Assembly (NCBI GenBank): GCA_046351595.1
Contig: JAXLYE010000002.1
Location: forward strand, 620,001 to 684,000
Source: JAXLYE01 sp046351595
GTDB taxonomy: Bacteria; Myxococcota_A; Polyangia; Palsa-1104; JAEUJZ01
Length of the DNA: 64,000 nucleotides
Direction: 5' to 3'
The notes beneath the pieces were generated by a model that did no database searches, had not been told where the DNA came from, and saw only the letters and a list, made by a program, of their open reading frames with translations. Shown here piece by piece: positions 43,317-52,369 of this stretch (position 1 is its first letter; every line of letters starts with the position of its first letter). Made by a program: the position numbers and the translations under genes.

Positions 43317-44224
43317 GGCCGTGGCTCGTCGAGGCGCTCTTGCCGTATCTCGGGCGGCTCGGCGCCGAGCTTTTGGTGCCGGACTACGGCGTGATGCTCA
43401 GCGTCGCCTTCCTGCTCTCGGGGCTGTTGACGCTGCGGCTCGGGCTGCGGCACCGCGTCGACATGGTGCGCGGGCTGCTCGGGCTGGTCGGGGTGTACCT
43501 GGGCGCGGTGGCGGGCGCGCACGTGCTGACCGCGCTCGCGCGCGTGCCCGAGGCCGTGCAGAGCGCTCGGCCGGGCCTGCTTTTGGCCGGCGGCATGACC
43601 GCGTACGGCGGGTTCCTGGGCGGCTGCCTCGGCTGCTACCTGGGCACGCGCGGCCGCGGCCACTGGGCGGTCTGCGACGTCGCGACGCCGGCGATCGGCT
43701 TCGGCACCGCGATCGTGCGCCTGGGCTGCCTGCTCGGCGGCTGCGACTTCGGACAGACGAGCAGCCTGCCCTGGGCCGTGCGCTTCCCGGCCGCAAGCCC
43801 CGCCTTCAACGCCCACTTCGCCGCCGGCCTGCTCGGGCCGCTGTCGACGGAGTCGCTGCCGGTACACCCGACGCAGCTGTACGAGGCGCTGCTCGGCTGC
43901 CTGTGCGGCGCGGTCGCGCTCGTGCACCTCGGGCGGCGGCGCGGCCTCGCGCTCGACGGGCGCGTCTTCTTCACCGGGGCGGCGCTGTACGCCGCCGGCC
44001 GCTTCGCCATCGAGTTCGTCCGCGGCGACGCCGATCGCGGCCTGTTCTTCGGTGACAGCCTGTCGACCAGCCAGCTGGTCAGCCTGCTGGTGCTGGGCGC
44101 GGTGGGGTGGAAGTGGCTCGGGCTGCGGGCCGCCGGCGCGACGGCGTCCCCGCCCCCGTCGCTGGCGCCGGCGCCGGGCGGCTCAGGGCGGGCTCAGGGC
44201 AGATCGGGCGAAACCACGAGCTGA
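43313..44224 (+). CDS. Lgt-family (prolipoprotein diacylglyceryl transferase-like) membrane protein
   Basis: A 303-residue polytopic protein of the Lgt family. Lgt moves diacylglyceryl from phosphatidylglycerol to the lipobox cysteine. Here HPTQLYE (185-191), RFAIEFVR (230-237, with R230, E234, R237) and the loop around R136 (VRLGCLLGGCDFG) match the family, but the catalytic-region HGG of classical Lgt is AYGG (Y98), and the usual GNFxNxE segment is Cys/Gly-rich. So it looks like a paralogue with altered chemistry rather than housekeeping Lgt. It is translationally coupled (ATGA overlap) to the 40-Cys protein, its likely partner or substrate. The Cys in its own motif (GC, GGC) are notable. 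It overlaps the convergent lipoprotein gene by 31 bp. Confidence 0.82.
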   Translation: MRPWLVEALLPYLGRLGAELLVPDYGVMLSVAFLLSGLLTLRLGLRHRVDMVRGLLGLVGVYLGAVAGAHVLTALARVPEAVQSARPGLLLAGGMTAYGGFLGGCLGCYLGTRGRGHWAVCDVATPAIGFGTAIVRLGCLLGGCDFGQTSSLPWAVRFPAASPAFNAHFAAGLLGPLSTESLPVHPTQLYEALLGCLCGAVALVHLGRRRGLALDGRVFFTGAALYAAGRFAIEFVRGDADRGLFFGDSLSTSQLVSLLVLGAVGWKWLGLRAAGATASPPPSLAPAPGGSGRAQGRSGETTS

Positions 44225-45804
44225 TACGGCGTCTTCGCCGGCCCCGTGACCCGGATGCAGTAGCTCTTGCCCATCACCGCCGTCGCCTGCGCGCTCGCCG
44301 CCGCCGGCCCGTTCGCCATCGCCGCGCTGTCGACCAGGGTGCTGCAGTCCGCCTCGTACAGGCCGACCGAGATCATCGCGCCCGTGGTGTTCGACACCGC
44401 GGCGTAGATCTTGCCGGCCTTGCTCGGCGTGACCTTGACGTAGTCGACGTCCGTCAGCTGATCGATCGCCGCGTCGGTGCTGTAGTACGGCTTGTCCAGC
44501 GTCGCGATCGTCGCCGCCGGGGTCATCGCGCTGTCGCCGCCCGCGGGCTCGGTCAGCGCGACCGACGTGCCGGCCGCCGCCTTCACCCGCAGGCTGAAGC
44601 CGTGCTTGTCGCTGCCCGACAGGTCGCTGGTGTAGAGCGCCAGGTACGAGTCGCCCATCTTCGGCAAGAGCACCAGCGCGTCACGCCCGACGAAGTTGCC
44701 GGTGGCGTCGAGGTTGTAGCCGGTGTCGAGCGGCGCGCCGTCGGCGAAGCGGCCCGAGGCCGGCGCGACGTAGCCGAGCACGCGCGGCGGCTGCATGAAC
44801 ACCGTGCCCTTGAGCGCCGTGCCCAGGTTCGTGAGGCTGATCTGCGCGACGTAGTTATCCGCGGCGGCCGTGACCTTGTACAGCGCCGTGGTGCTCGGCG
44901 CCGCCAGTTGCTGCATGTCGTGCACGGTGCCCAGCATCACCGCGAACGGCGTCCGCGCCGTCACCTGCGGCGCGCGCTGGTCCTTGGCATCCGAGATGTA
45001 GCCGAGGCTGGTCCCGAGCGGCGTGCGGCTCGAGAGCTGCACCGCAAGACCGGTCGCCGCGGTGGCCAGCGCATCGACGAGCCCGAAGCTCGAGTAGGTG
45101 GTGGCGTCGACGAACGGCGCCGGCGGCATCGGCAGGTTGATGAGCGGCGTCAGCCCGCTGACCACGACGGTGCCAGCCTTGTCGAAGGGGTTGTCGCGGT
45201 AGTCGAGGTTGCGCACCAGCGCGGTCGCCAGCCCGCCCTGCGGCACGCTCGGCGCGGTCAGGACGCCGGCGGGCAGCTCGTGCACCAGCGAGGCGTCGAC
45301 GAAGAAGCCGCTGGCCAGCGTCACCTTCTCGTCGGTCCCGCCGGTGCCCGCGCCCGGGGTGGTGACCGTCAGGGTGTGCGCGCCGATCTGCGCCTGAGCG
45401 GTGACGTCGACGGCGACCCGCAGGTTGGTGGCGCTGCCGACGTCGACCTTGCTGATCTTGACGTTGGTGTCGCCGAAGTCGACGGTGGTGCTGCCGGCCT
45501 TGAAGTGGGTGCCGAAGCCGACCAGCGTCAGCACCGCGGTGCGGGCGCCGAACACGCCGCTCGGCGTGACCGCGGACAGCGACGGGTCCGCGGTGCCGGG
45601 ATCGCCCTTGGGCCCGGTGGCGCCGGTCGTGCCCATGGCGCCGGTCGCGCCGGTCGCCCCGGTGGCGCCGGGATCCCCCTTCAGACCCTGCGGGCCCTGC
45701 GGACCCTGCGGACCGATCATGCCCTCGCTGCTGCCGCAGCCGCCGAGGCCCACGGCCAGCGCCGCGGCCCACGCGATCCCGATGCGCTCAAGCGTCCTTC
45801 TCAT
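44194..45804 (-). CDS. Lipoprotein with short collagen-like region
   Basis: A 536-residue lipoprotein: signal peptide with lipobox (GLGGC), then immediately a collagen-like Gly-x-y stretch of about 40 residues (GPQGPQGPQGLKGDPG, GATGATGATGAMG, GTTGATGPKGDPG) and beta-rich modules (Ig/IPT-like TPSGVFGARTAVLTLVGFG). The C-terminal end (DQLTDVDYVKVTPSKAGKI, YCIRVTGPAKTPYQLVV) resembles bacterial pre-peptidase C-terminal domains. Surface-exposed, function unknown; the collagen region could trimerise. ATG 45804 follows no strong ribosome-binding site. The 3' end overlaps the Lgt-like gene in the opposite direction by 31 bp. Confidence 0.82.
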   Translation of the reverse strand: MRRTLERIGIAWAAALAVGLGGCGSSEGMIGPQGPQGPQGLKGDPGATGATGATGAMGTTGATGPKGDPGTADPSLSAVTPSGVFGARTAVLTLVGFGTHFKAGSTTVDFGDTNVKISKVDVGSATNLRVAVDVTAQAQIGAHTLTVTTPGAGTGGTDEKVTLASGFFVDASLVHELPAGVLTAPSVPQGGLATALVRNLDYRDNPFDKAGTVVVSGLTPLINLPMPPAPFVDATTYSSFGLVDALATAATGLAVQLSSRTPLGTSLGYISDAKDQRAPQVTARTPFAVMLGTVHDMQQLAAPSTTALYKVTAAADNYVAQISLTNLGTALKGTVFMQPPRVLGYVAPASGRFADGAPLDTGYNLDATGNFVGRDALVLLPKMGDSYLALYTSDLSGSDKHGFSLRVKAAAGTSVALTEPAGGDSAMTPAATIATLDKPYYSTDAAIDQLTDVDYVKVTPSKAGKIYAAVSNTTGAMISVGLYEADCSTLVDSAAMANGPAAASAQATAVMGKSYCIRVTGPAKTPYQLVVSPDLP

Positions 45805-45863
45805 GGCTTCCTCCCCCGTGCGGAGCGCCGCCGGCGCGAGCGGCCGCGGGTCCGCGAGCTCTG

Positions 45864-45907
45864 TTGCCTGTTGCCTTTGTTGCCTGTTGCCTGTTGCCTG
45901 TTGCCGG
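45864..45907. repeat. TTGCCTG heptamer array
   Basis: Four exact TTGCCTG heptamers plus two variants (TTGCCTT, TTGCCGG), with a short 2-base insertion between the second and third. It lies 60 bp upstream of the leftward lipoprotein start in the 231-bp gap before the rightward peroxidase. No function is evident. Confidence 0.85.
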
Positions 45908-46035
45908 TTCGTGACGACCCGTAGCCAGGCGGTCGACAGCGGACCGCCGATCACGGGACGCCTCAGTATTGCACTGAATCCAACACGCGTGCCGCCGCTT
46001 GCCGGCCAGCGGGCCGCTGTTCTACGGTGCGCGCC

Positions 46036-47295
46036 ATGCAAAGCCTGACCCTTTTTGCCGAAGGTACGCTCGTCAAGCCCCTGCTCCGCGCGCTGCGCCG
46101 GCCGGCGCTGGGTCTGGGGCTCGCGGTAGCCGGCGGAGCCTCGCTGCTCGCGGGCTGCAGCGGCGCGGCCGACGGCGCCCCGGACCTCGCCTGCCCGCGC
46201 GGCCTGCGCCCGGTGTGGATCGACCCGGCCGACGTCCGCGCCGCGAGCAACGCCGAGTGCGTGGCGCCGCTGCCGCTCGACGACGGCAGCCCGGCGAAGA
46301 GCGGCCTGCAGGTGGCATTTCCGAAGATGGCGCGGCCCGCCGGCGCCCGCAACTCGCCCGAGCGCATCGAGCTCGGGCGCCTGCTCTACTTCGACCCCGT
46401 CCTGTCCGGCGACAACACCGTCGCCTGCGCCAGCTGCCACCACCCGTCCTTCGGCTTCACCGACAACCGCGCCGTCGCCAAGGGCGTCGGCGGCAAGCTC
46501 GGCGGGCGCTCGGCGCCGACGGTGTGGAACGCGGCCTTCTACAAGGAGCAGTTCTGGGACGGCCGCGCCAAGTTCCTCGAGGACCAGGCCAAGGGGCCGA
46601 TCCAGAACCCGGTCGAGATGAACGAGGATCCGGTCAAGCTGCTCGACGAGCTGCGCGCCATCCCCGAGTACGTGCGGCTGTTCGACGCGGCGTTCGGCGG
46701 CGGCAGCCAGGCGGTGACGATGGACAACCTCGCCTCGGCGATCGCGACGTTCGAGCGCACGCTGGTCTCGGCGCGCTCGCCCTTCGATCGCTACGCCGCG
46801 GGCGAGACCACGGCGCTGTCGGCGTCGGCGCGGCGCGGGCTCGACCTGTTCCGATCGGTGTCGACGCGCTGCTTCGAGTGCCACGGCATGCCGACCTTCG
46901 CCAACCCGGACTACAAGGTGCTCGGTGTGCCGAGCCGCGAGGACCCCAAGAAGATCGATCCCGACACCGGCCGCGCGCAGGTGACGCCGGGCCGCGCCTA
47001 CGAGCACGCGTTCAAGGTGCCGACGCTGCGCAACGTCGCCAAGACCGCGCCGTACATGCACAACGGCGTGTTCGCGACGCTCGGCGAGGTGCTCGACTTC
47101 TACTCCAAGGGCGGCGGCCTGGGGCACGGCTATGCCGTCGACAACATCGACGACAAGGTGCGCACCTTCGAGCTGTCGGACGACGAGAAGGCGGACCTGA
47201 TCGCCTTCTTGAACGCGCTGACCGACGAGTCGCTGCTGCCCGAGGTGCCGGCGCGCGTGCCCTCGGGGCTGCCGGTTCCCAAGGGACCGCTGTAG
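46036..47295 (+). CDS. Di-heme cytochrome c peroxidase / MauG-type lipoprotein
   Basis: A 419-residue lipoprotein (lipobox SLLAGC) of the bacterial di-heme CCP/MauG family. The first heme is CASCH with FGFTDNRAVAKG, the second CFECH (about residue 275) with FANPDYKVLGV; the C-terminal domain ends with the usual VPTLRNVAKTAPYMHNG and ADLIAFLNAL. It reduces hydrogen peroxide in the periplasm or performs MauG-like oxidation. ATG 46036 is preferred over the in-frame GTG at 46027. It is followed after 42 bp by the beta-helix protein gene, probably in one operon. Confidence 0.9.
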   Translation: MQSLTLFAEGTLVKPLLRALRRPALGLGLAVAGGASLLAGCSGAADGAPDLACPRGLRPVWIDPADVRAASNAECVAPLPLDDGSPAKSGLQVAFPKMARPAGARNSPERIELGRLLYFDPVLSGDNTVACASCHHPSFGFTDNRAVAKGVGGKLGGRSAPTVWNAAFYKEQFWDGRAKFLEDQAKGPIQNPVEMNEDPVKLLDELRAIPEYVRLFDAAFGGGSQAVTMDNLASAIATFERTLVSARSPFDRYAAGETTALSASARRGLDLFRSVSTRCFECHGMPTFANPDYKVLGVPSREDPKKIDPDTGRAQVTPGRAYEHAFKVPTLRNVAKTAPYMHNGVFATLGEVLDFYSKGGGLGHGYAVDNIDDKVRTFELSDDEKADLIAFLNALTDESLLPEVPARVPSGLPVPKGPL

Positions 47296-47337
47296 CAGCT
47301 GCTACCCGCAGACAACGCCCAAAAGCAAGGAGCCCCC

Positions 47338-48468
47338 ATGCGCAAGCCCTGTCGTAGCCCTGGTCTTCCCCGCCGCACCGCCGCGTGGAGCGCGCTGCTC
47401 ATCGCGCCGCTGTGCGCCGGCGCCTGCAGCGAGTACGACGATCTGGTCAGCCCCGGCCAGTCGATCCAGGCCGCCATCGATCGCATCCCGGCCGGCGCCG
47501 AGCGCTGGCGCATCGACGTCAAGCCCGGCGTCTACAACGAGAAGCTGTCGGTCGATCGCAACGGCGTCACCCTGCACGGCCAGGTCAGCGGCGACGGCAT
47601 CGACGGGCGGCCGCTGCTCGACGGCACCATGGGCGGCGGCAAGCTGCACAAGGACGCGGTCATCGTCAGCGGCTCGCAGTTTACGATCGAGGGCTTCGCG
47701 CTGCGCAACTACAGCGGCAACGGCGTCACATCGACCAAGGCGCGCGACATCGTGATGCGCGATCTCAACGTCGACAACACCGGCCTTTACGGCGTCTACC
47801 CGGTCGAGTCCGAGAACATCCTCATCGAGAAGTGCGTCGCCACGCGCATCAAGGACGCCGGCATCTACGTCGGCCAGAGCAAGAACGCGATCGTGCGCGA
47901 CAACCACGTCTACGGCAACGTCGCCGGCATCGAGATCGAGAACACGGTGACCGCGCTCGTCGAGAACAACGACGTGCACGACAACACCGCCGGCCTCCTC
48001 GCGTTCGTGCTGCCCAACAACCCGAGCAAGGTCGGCACGGGCTGCACGATCCGTAACAACAAGACCTACAACAACAACACGCCCAACTTCGGCGAGCCCA
48101 CGGCGATCGTCTCGAAGCTGCCCTACGGCATCGGCGTGTTCATCATGGCCGCCGACGGCACCGTCGTCGAGAACAACGAGATCCGCGGCAACGCCTCGGT
48201 CGGCGCCGCGGTCATCAGCGTCAGCCAGATCATCGGCGACCCGGCGATGATCGACGTCGAGCCGAACTCGGACAACACGGTGTTCCGCAACAACACCTAC
48301 AAGGACAACGGCAAGTCGCCGGACAAGCGCTACCTCGACTTCCAGAAGGGGCTCACCGGCGGCGACTTCATCTGGGACGGCACCGGCACCGGCAACTGCA
48401 TGAGCGAGCCGCAGGAGAACGACCTGCGCAAGGAAGCGCTGGGCGCCGCGGTGCCGCGCTGTAAGTAG
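47338..48468 (+). CDS. Exported right-handed parallel beta-helix protein
   Basis: A 376-residue protein: signal peptide (TAAWSALLIAPLCAGAC, possibly a lipobox at GAC), followed by many imperfect beta-helix turns with Asn/Asp-rich ladder residues: DIVMRDLNVDNTG, NILIEKCVATRIKD, AIVRDNHVYGNVAG, TALVENNDVHDNTAG and TVVENNEIRGNASV. This fold is common in surface carbohydrate-active proteins and in the C-terminal modification epimerase group; the binding or catalytic residues cannot be identified. It probably forms an operon with the upstream peroxidase. In other Gram-negatives beta-helix proteins also pair with c-type cytochromes. Confidence 0.83.
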   Translation: MRKPCRSPGLPRRTAAWSALLIAPLCAGACSEYDDLVSPGQSIQAAIDRIPAGAERWRIDVKPGVYNEKLSVDRNGVTLHGQVSGDGIDGRPLLDGTMGGGKLHKDAVIVSGSQFTIEGFALRNYSGNGVTSTKARDIVMRDLNVDNTGLYGVYPVESENILIEKCVATRIKDAGIYVGQSKNAIVRDNHVYGNVAGIEIENTVTALVENNDVHDNTAGLLAFVLPNNPSKVGTGCTIRNNKTYNNNTPNFGEPTAIVSKLPYGIGVFIMAADGTVVENNEIRGNASVGAAVISVSQIIGDPAMIDVEPNSDNTVFRNNTYKDNGKSPDKRYLDFQKGLTGGDFIWDGTGTGNCMSEPQENDLRKEALGAAVPRCK

Positions 48469-48524
48469 CGCCGGGCCGTCGGTCGGTGGTCGTTGCGCGG
48501 TGACATGAGCAGCGGGTCCGCTCG

Positions 48525-51026
48525 ATGAGCCGCGCTCTCCATCGCAGGGTCCGCACGGCGGCGGTGCTCGGCGGGGCGCTGCTCTTTTTCACGGCGCCGC
48601 GCGCGCGGGCCGAGGTCGCGGCCGCGGCCGCGGCCGATGATGGGCCGCGAATCGGCGGGCTGCCGCTCGCGCCGACGCCGGCCTCGGACGCGGCCCGCGC
48701 GGCGCCCCCTTCGGCGCCGAGCGTCGCGTCGACGGCCGGGACCCCGGCGCCGGGCCTGACCGAGCTCGTGGTCCGCCTGCTCGAAGCCGGCACGCGCGAG
48801 CCGCTGGCCGGGGTGCGCGCGCGATTCGTGCGCGACAGCGAGGCGCCGCAGCTCCTTGTCTCCGACGAGGACGGCGGCTTCCGCGCGGCGCTCGCGCCCG
48901 GGCCGCTGACGATCGAGCTGCGCGGCGCGCGCGTGCGGCCGACCGAGATCCGCGAGATCCTGCGCGGCGGCCGGCTGCAGGTCACCTACTACGTGGCGAC
49001 GCGCACCAGCCCCTTCGAGGCGGTGGTGCGCGCCGCGCCGCCGCGCCGCGAGGTCGTCGAGACCGTGCTCAGCGCGCAGGAGCTCAAGCGCATCCCCGGC
49101 GGCCAGAACGATCCGGTGCGCGGCGTGCAGAACCTGCCCGGCATCGCGCGCGCGCCGTTCGCGGCCGGCACGCTCATCGTCTGGGGCTCGGCGCCGCAGG
49201 ACACGCGCGTGTACGCCGACGGCGTGCTCATCCCGCGCGTCTACCACTTCGGCGCGCTGCGCTCGACGATCTCGGCCGAGTTCGTGAACGACCTCGTCTT
49301 CCGGCCCGGCGGCTACGGCGCCGACTACGGCCGCGGGCTCGGCGGCGTCATCGACATCAGCACGCGCGCGCCCAAATCCGATCGGCTGCATGGCTCGGTC
49401 ACGCTCGATCTCATCGACGGCGCGGTCACGCTCGAGGGGCCGCTGAGCAAGCGCCTGCACGTCGCGGTCGGCGGCCGCATCAGCTGGATCTCGGCGCTCC
49501 TGCCGCTGCTCTCGCGCGGCGGCTCGATCCCGCAGCTGTTGCCGTTCTACTGGGACTACCAGCTGCGCCTGCGCTACCAGGCGAGCGAGCGTGACGAGCT
49601 GGATCTCTTCATCTTCGGCGCCACCAGCGACATCAGCGCGCACGTCGACAACCCCGATCCCAATACGCGCGTCGACATCGGCAGCAAGTCCTACTTCGGC
49701 CGCGCGCGCCTGCGCTGGACGCGGCGCATCAGCCGCGACACCACGCTGTGGGTCATGCCGTCGGTCGGCGGCGACACCTTCCGCGTCAAGACCGGCGCCG
49801 CCGGCCTGGGCGGCGACAGCCTCGAGCTCGACGTGCTGCAGCTCGGGTACAACCTGCGCGCCGAGCTGCGCCAGCGCCTGCTCGACTTCTTCGACTATGC
49901 GGTCGGCGTCGATCTGGAGGGCACGCGCGCGCGCGTGGTGACGCTGGCACCGCTCGGCGGCTCGAGCGGGGACAGCCAGAACCTGCCGGTCGGCGGCGCC
50001 GACATGGTGCGCGACGCCGGCCGCGCCGAGAGCCCGTACTTCTCCGACCGCTTCTTCTCGGACTCCTCGGGCCCGTCGCTGCGCGAGGAGCTGCGCTACG
50101 ACCTCGTGCAGGTCGCGCCCTACCTGATCGCGCGCTTCAAGCTGCTCGGCGACGCGCTGCAGATCTCGCCGCAGCTGCGCGCCGAGATCGCGCACCTGTC
50201 GCTGCCCGGCACAACGCGCACGCTGGCCTTTGCCGAGCCGCGGCTGCAGCTGCGGCTGCAGCTCGTGCGCGATCGCCTCGTATTCAAGGCCGGCGTCGGC
50301 ATCTACCACCAGGCGCCGCAGGGCGCGGAGCTGTCGCCGAGCTTCGGCAACCCGTACCTCAGCTTCCAGTACGGCGCGACCTACGTGCTCGGCACCGAGC
50401 TCACGCTGCCGCACGGCCTGTACGTCGAGGCGCAGGGCTTCTACAAGGACCTGCGCTCGCTGGTCGTCTCGGATCCCGAGCTGCGCTACGCCTCCGACGG
50501 GCTCGGGCGGGTGTACGGCGGCGAGCTGCTCGTGCGGCAGCCGCTGTGGCACGGGCTGTGGGGCTTCGTGGCGTACACGCTTTCGCGCAGCGAGCGCCGC
50601 GAGCTCAACGCCGGGGCCGACGCGCCGTGGCACCTGTTCCGCTTCGATCAGACGCACATCCTGACGCTGGTCGCGACGTACCAGCTGCCGTGGGGCCTCT
50701 GCGCCGGCGTGCGCTTCCGCTACGTCACCGGCAACCCGACCACGCCGCTCGTCGGCGGCCTGCGCAGCGCCGAGGATCAGTACTACGCCGGGCGCGCGGG
50801 CGCGGAGTCGTCGGTGCGCCTGCCCGACTTCCACCAGCTCGACCTGCGCCTGGACAAGACGTTCACGCTGCGCCGCTTCCGCATCGGCCTGTACGTCGAG
50901 GTGCAGAACGTCTACAACCAGCAGAACGCCGAGAGCCTGGTCTACGGCGGCCGGCAGCTGTATCAGAGCGGCCGTGTCACCGGCCTGCCGGTGTTCCCCA
51001 ACCTCGGGCTGCGCGCGGATTTCTGA
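48525..51026 (+). CDS. TonB-dependent receptor-like outer membrane protein
   Basis: An 833-residue protein with a signal peptide (VRTAAVLGGALLFFTAPRARA), an Ala/Pro-rich linker, a short carboxypeptidase-regulatory-like domain (about 75-150: LVVRLLEAGTREPLAGVRARF), a plug domain (RREVVETVLSAQELKRIPGG, VRGVQNLPGIARAPFAAGTL) and a long beta-barrel ending in an aromatic (GLRADF). It should import a ligand across the outer membrane. A canonical TonB box is not evident. No TonB, ExbB or ExbD gene is present in the window. Substrate unknown. Start ATG 48525 is soon after the beta-helix gene. Confidence 0.9.
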   Translation: MSRALHRRVRTAAVLGGALLFFTAPRARAEVAAAAAADDGPRIGGLPLAPTPASDAARAAPPSAPSVASTAGTPAPGLTELVVRLLEAGTREPLAGVRARFVRDSEAPQLLVSDEDGGFRAALAPGPLTIELRGARVRPTEIREILRGGRLQVTYYVATRTSPFEAVVRAAPPRREVVETVLSAQELKRIPGGQNDPVRGVQNLPGIARAPFAAGTLIVWGSAPQDTRVYADGVLIPRVYHFGALRSTISAEFVNDLVFRPGGYGADYGRGLGGVIDISTRAPKSDRLHGSVTLDLIDGAVTLEGPLSKRLHVAVGGRISWISALLPLLSRGGSIPQLLPFYWDYQLRLRYQASERDELDLFIFGATSDISAHVDNPDPNTRVDIGSKSYFGRARLRWTRRISRDTTLWVMPSVGGDTFRVKTGAAGLGGDSLELDVLQLGYNLRAELRQRLLDFFDYAVGVDLEGTRARVVTLAPLGGSSGDSQNLPVGGADMVRDAGRAESPYFSDRFFSDSSGPSLREELRYDLVQVAPYLIARFKLLGDALQISPQLRAEIAHLSLPGTTRTLAFAEPRLQLRLQLVRDRLVFKAGVGIYHQAPQGAELSPSFGNPYLSFQYGATYVLGTELTLPHGLYVEAQGFYKDLRSLVVSDPELRYASDGLGRVYGGELLVRQPLWHGLWGFVAYTLSRSERRELNAGADAPWHLFRFDQTHILTLVATYQLPWGLCAGVRFRYVTGNPTTPLVGGLRSAEDQYYAGRAGAESSVRLPDFHQLDLRLDKTFTLRRFRIGLYVEVQNVYNQQNAESLVYGGRQLYQSGRVTGLPVFPNLGLRADF

Positions 51027-51223
51027 ACGCGTTCAGGAAACGCGCGCCGGCTCCTGCTGCAAGCCTGCGGACGGCGCGGCGTCACGGCGCGGTTCTCCCG
51101 TCGACGATGCGGTTGCGTGATCCAAGTCGCACGGGTCCTGCAACCATGAAGCTTCGGGCGCAGCGGCGCGATCGGCACGCGCGACGCGTGCGCCGGACCA
51201 AGGCTCGTGCAGAGGAGATCGAC

Positions 51224-52369
51224 ATGAAGGGACACAGATCCTGCCTTGTCACGCGCGCTGGCACGGTGGCGGCGGCGCTCGCGCTCTTCGCCTGCTCGGA
51301 CACGACGGGGAGCGCGGGCGACCCGAGCAACCCCGGCGGCGCCGGCGACCTGGGCGGCAGCGACGGCGGCCAGCCGGTCATCGCCGGGCTGCACGCGACG
51401 CAGGCGGACGGGCGCTACTTCCCGGCGTCCGCGCCCTTTTACAAGGACGTCTCGAGCGCGCCGCTCGCCGCGGACAGCTCCGCGATCACGCAGTGGATGG
51501 TGCAGCACGCGCCGCCCAACGGCTGGGGCTCGGGCCGCATGCGCGTCGACTTCAGCATCGCCGCGGTCAACGTGCCTGCGGGTACGGCGAAGCGCCCGTA
51601 CCAGATCGTCACCGGCGACTACTACATGCCGGACTGCGATCGCGCGTCGGTGCCGCTGCCCGCGGGCGGCGTGGTCGAGGACGATCCGTCGCCGCCGCGG
51701 ACCTCGCCGTTCTCGGGTTACGCCTGCTCGCGCTTCAGCACCGGCGCGGACTGCCACATCCTTTTGGTCGCGCGCGGCGAGCGGCGACTGTACGAGATGT
51801 ACCGCGCCACCGTCGAGGGCGGGACGACGTTCCGGGCTGGCTGCCTGGCGATCTGGGACCTGGGCATGACGGACGTGAACGGCCGCGGCCAGCAGTGCAC
51901 CAGCGCCGACGCGGCCGGCTTCCCGATCGCGGCGCTGTTGTTCACCGCCGACGAGATCAAGGCCGGGCGCATCGACCACGCGATCCGCTTCATCCTGCCC
52001 AACGACATGATCCGGGCGAAAAAGTACGTGATGCCGGCGACGCACGGCACCAACACCACGGGGCCGCTGACCTCGGGGCCGTACGGCTTCCGGATGCGGC
52101 TCAAGGCGAGCTACCCGATCGCGACGCTCAGCCCGGCGGCGCAGGTGGTGGCGCGCGCGCTGCAGCAGTACGGCATGCTGATGTCCGACGGCGGCACCCT
52201 CGCGCTTACGGCGCAGAGCGACACGCTGAGCAGCACCAAGTGGGCCGACGTCGGCTTCGACGCGGACTCGCTCGCCGCGCTCAAGGCCACGGACTTTGAG
52301 GTCGTAGACTCGGGCACGCCGATCGACGTGACGTACGACTGCCGGCGGCAGGCGATCATCGAGCCTTAG
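51224..52369 (+). CDS. Lipoprotein of unknown function
   Basis: A 381-residue lipoprotein with AGGAG seven bases before ATG 51224 and a lipobox at FAC (AALALFACS). The mature part has a Gly/Ser/Asp-rich stretch (GSAGDPSNPGGAGDLGGSDG), then a globular domain with segments such as RPYQIVTGDYYMPDCD, RRLYEMYRATVEGGT, IDHAIRFILPNDMIRA and YGFRMRLKASYPI. The order of these elements suggests a secreted enzyme or binding protein, but I know no family for it. Cysteines appear at several positions, likely disulfides. It follows the receptor gene by 197 bp and may be co-regulated. Confidence 0.75.
   Translation: MKGHRSCLVTRAGTVAAALALFACSDTTGSAGDPSNPGGAGDLGGSDGGQPVIAGLHATQADGRYFPASAPFYKDVSSAPLAADSSAITQWMVQHAPPNGWGSGRMRVDFSIAAVNVPAGTAKRPYQIVTGDYYMPDCDRASVPLPAGGVVEDDPSPPRTSPFSGYACSRFSTGADCHILLVARGERRLYEMYRATVEGGTTFRAGCLAIWDLGMTDVNGRGQQCTSADAAGFPIAALLFTADEIKAGRIDHAIRFILPNDMIRAKKYVMPATHGTNTTGPLTSGPYGFRMRLKASYPIATLSPAAQVVARALQQYGMLMSDGGTLALTAQSDTLSSTKWADVGFDADSLAALKATDFEVVDSGTPIDVTYDCRRQAIIEP

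Noticed and set aside
45805..47127. Extension of the collagen-like lipoprotein frame to 977 residues
   Set aside because: It is antisense to the peroxidase gene; the signal peptide at 45804 marks the start.
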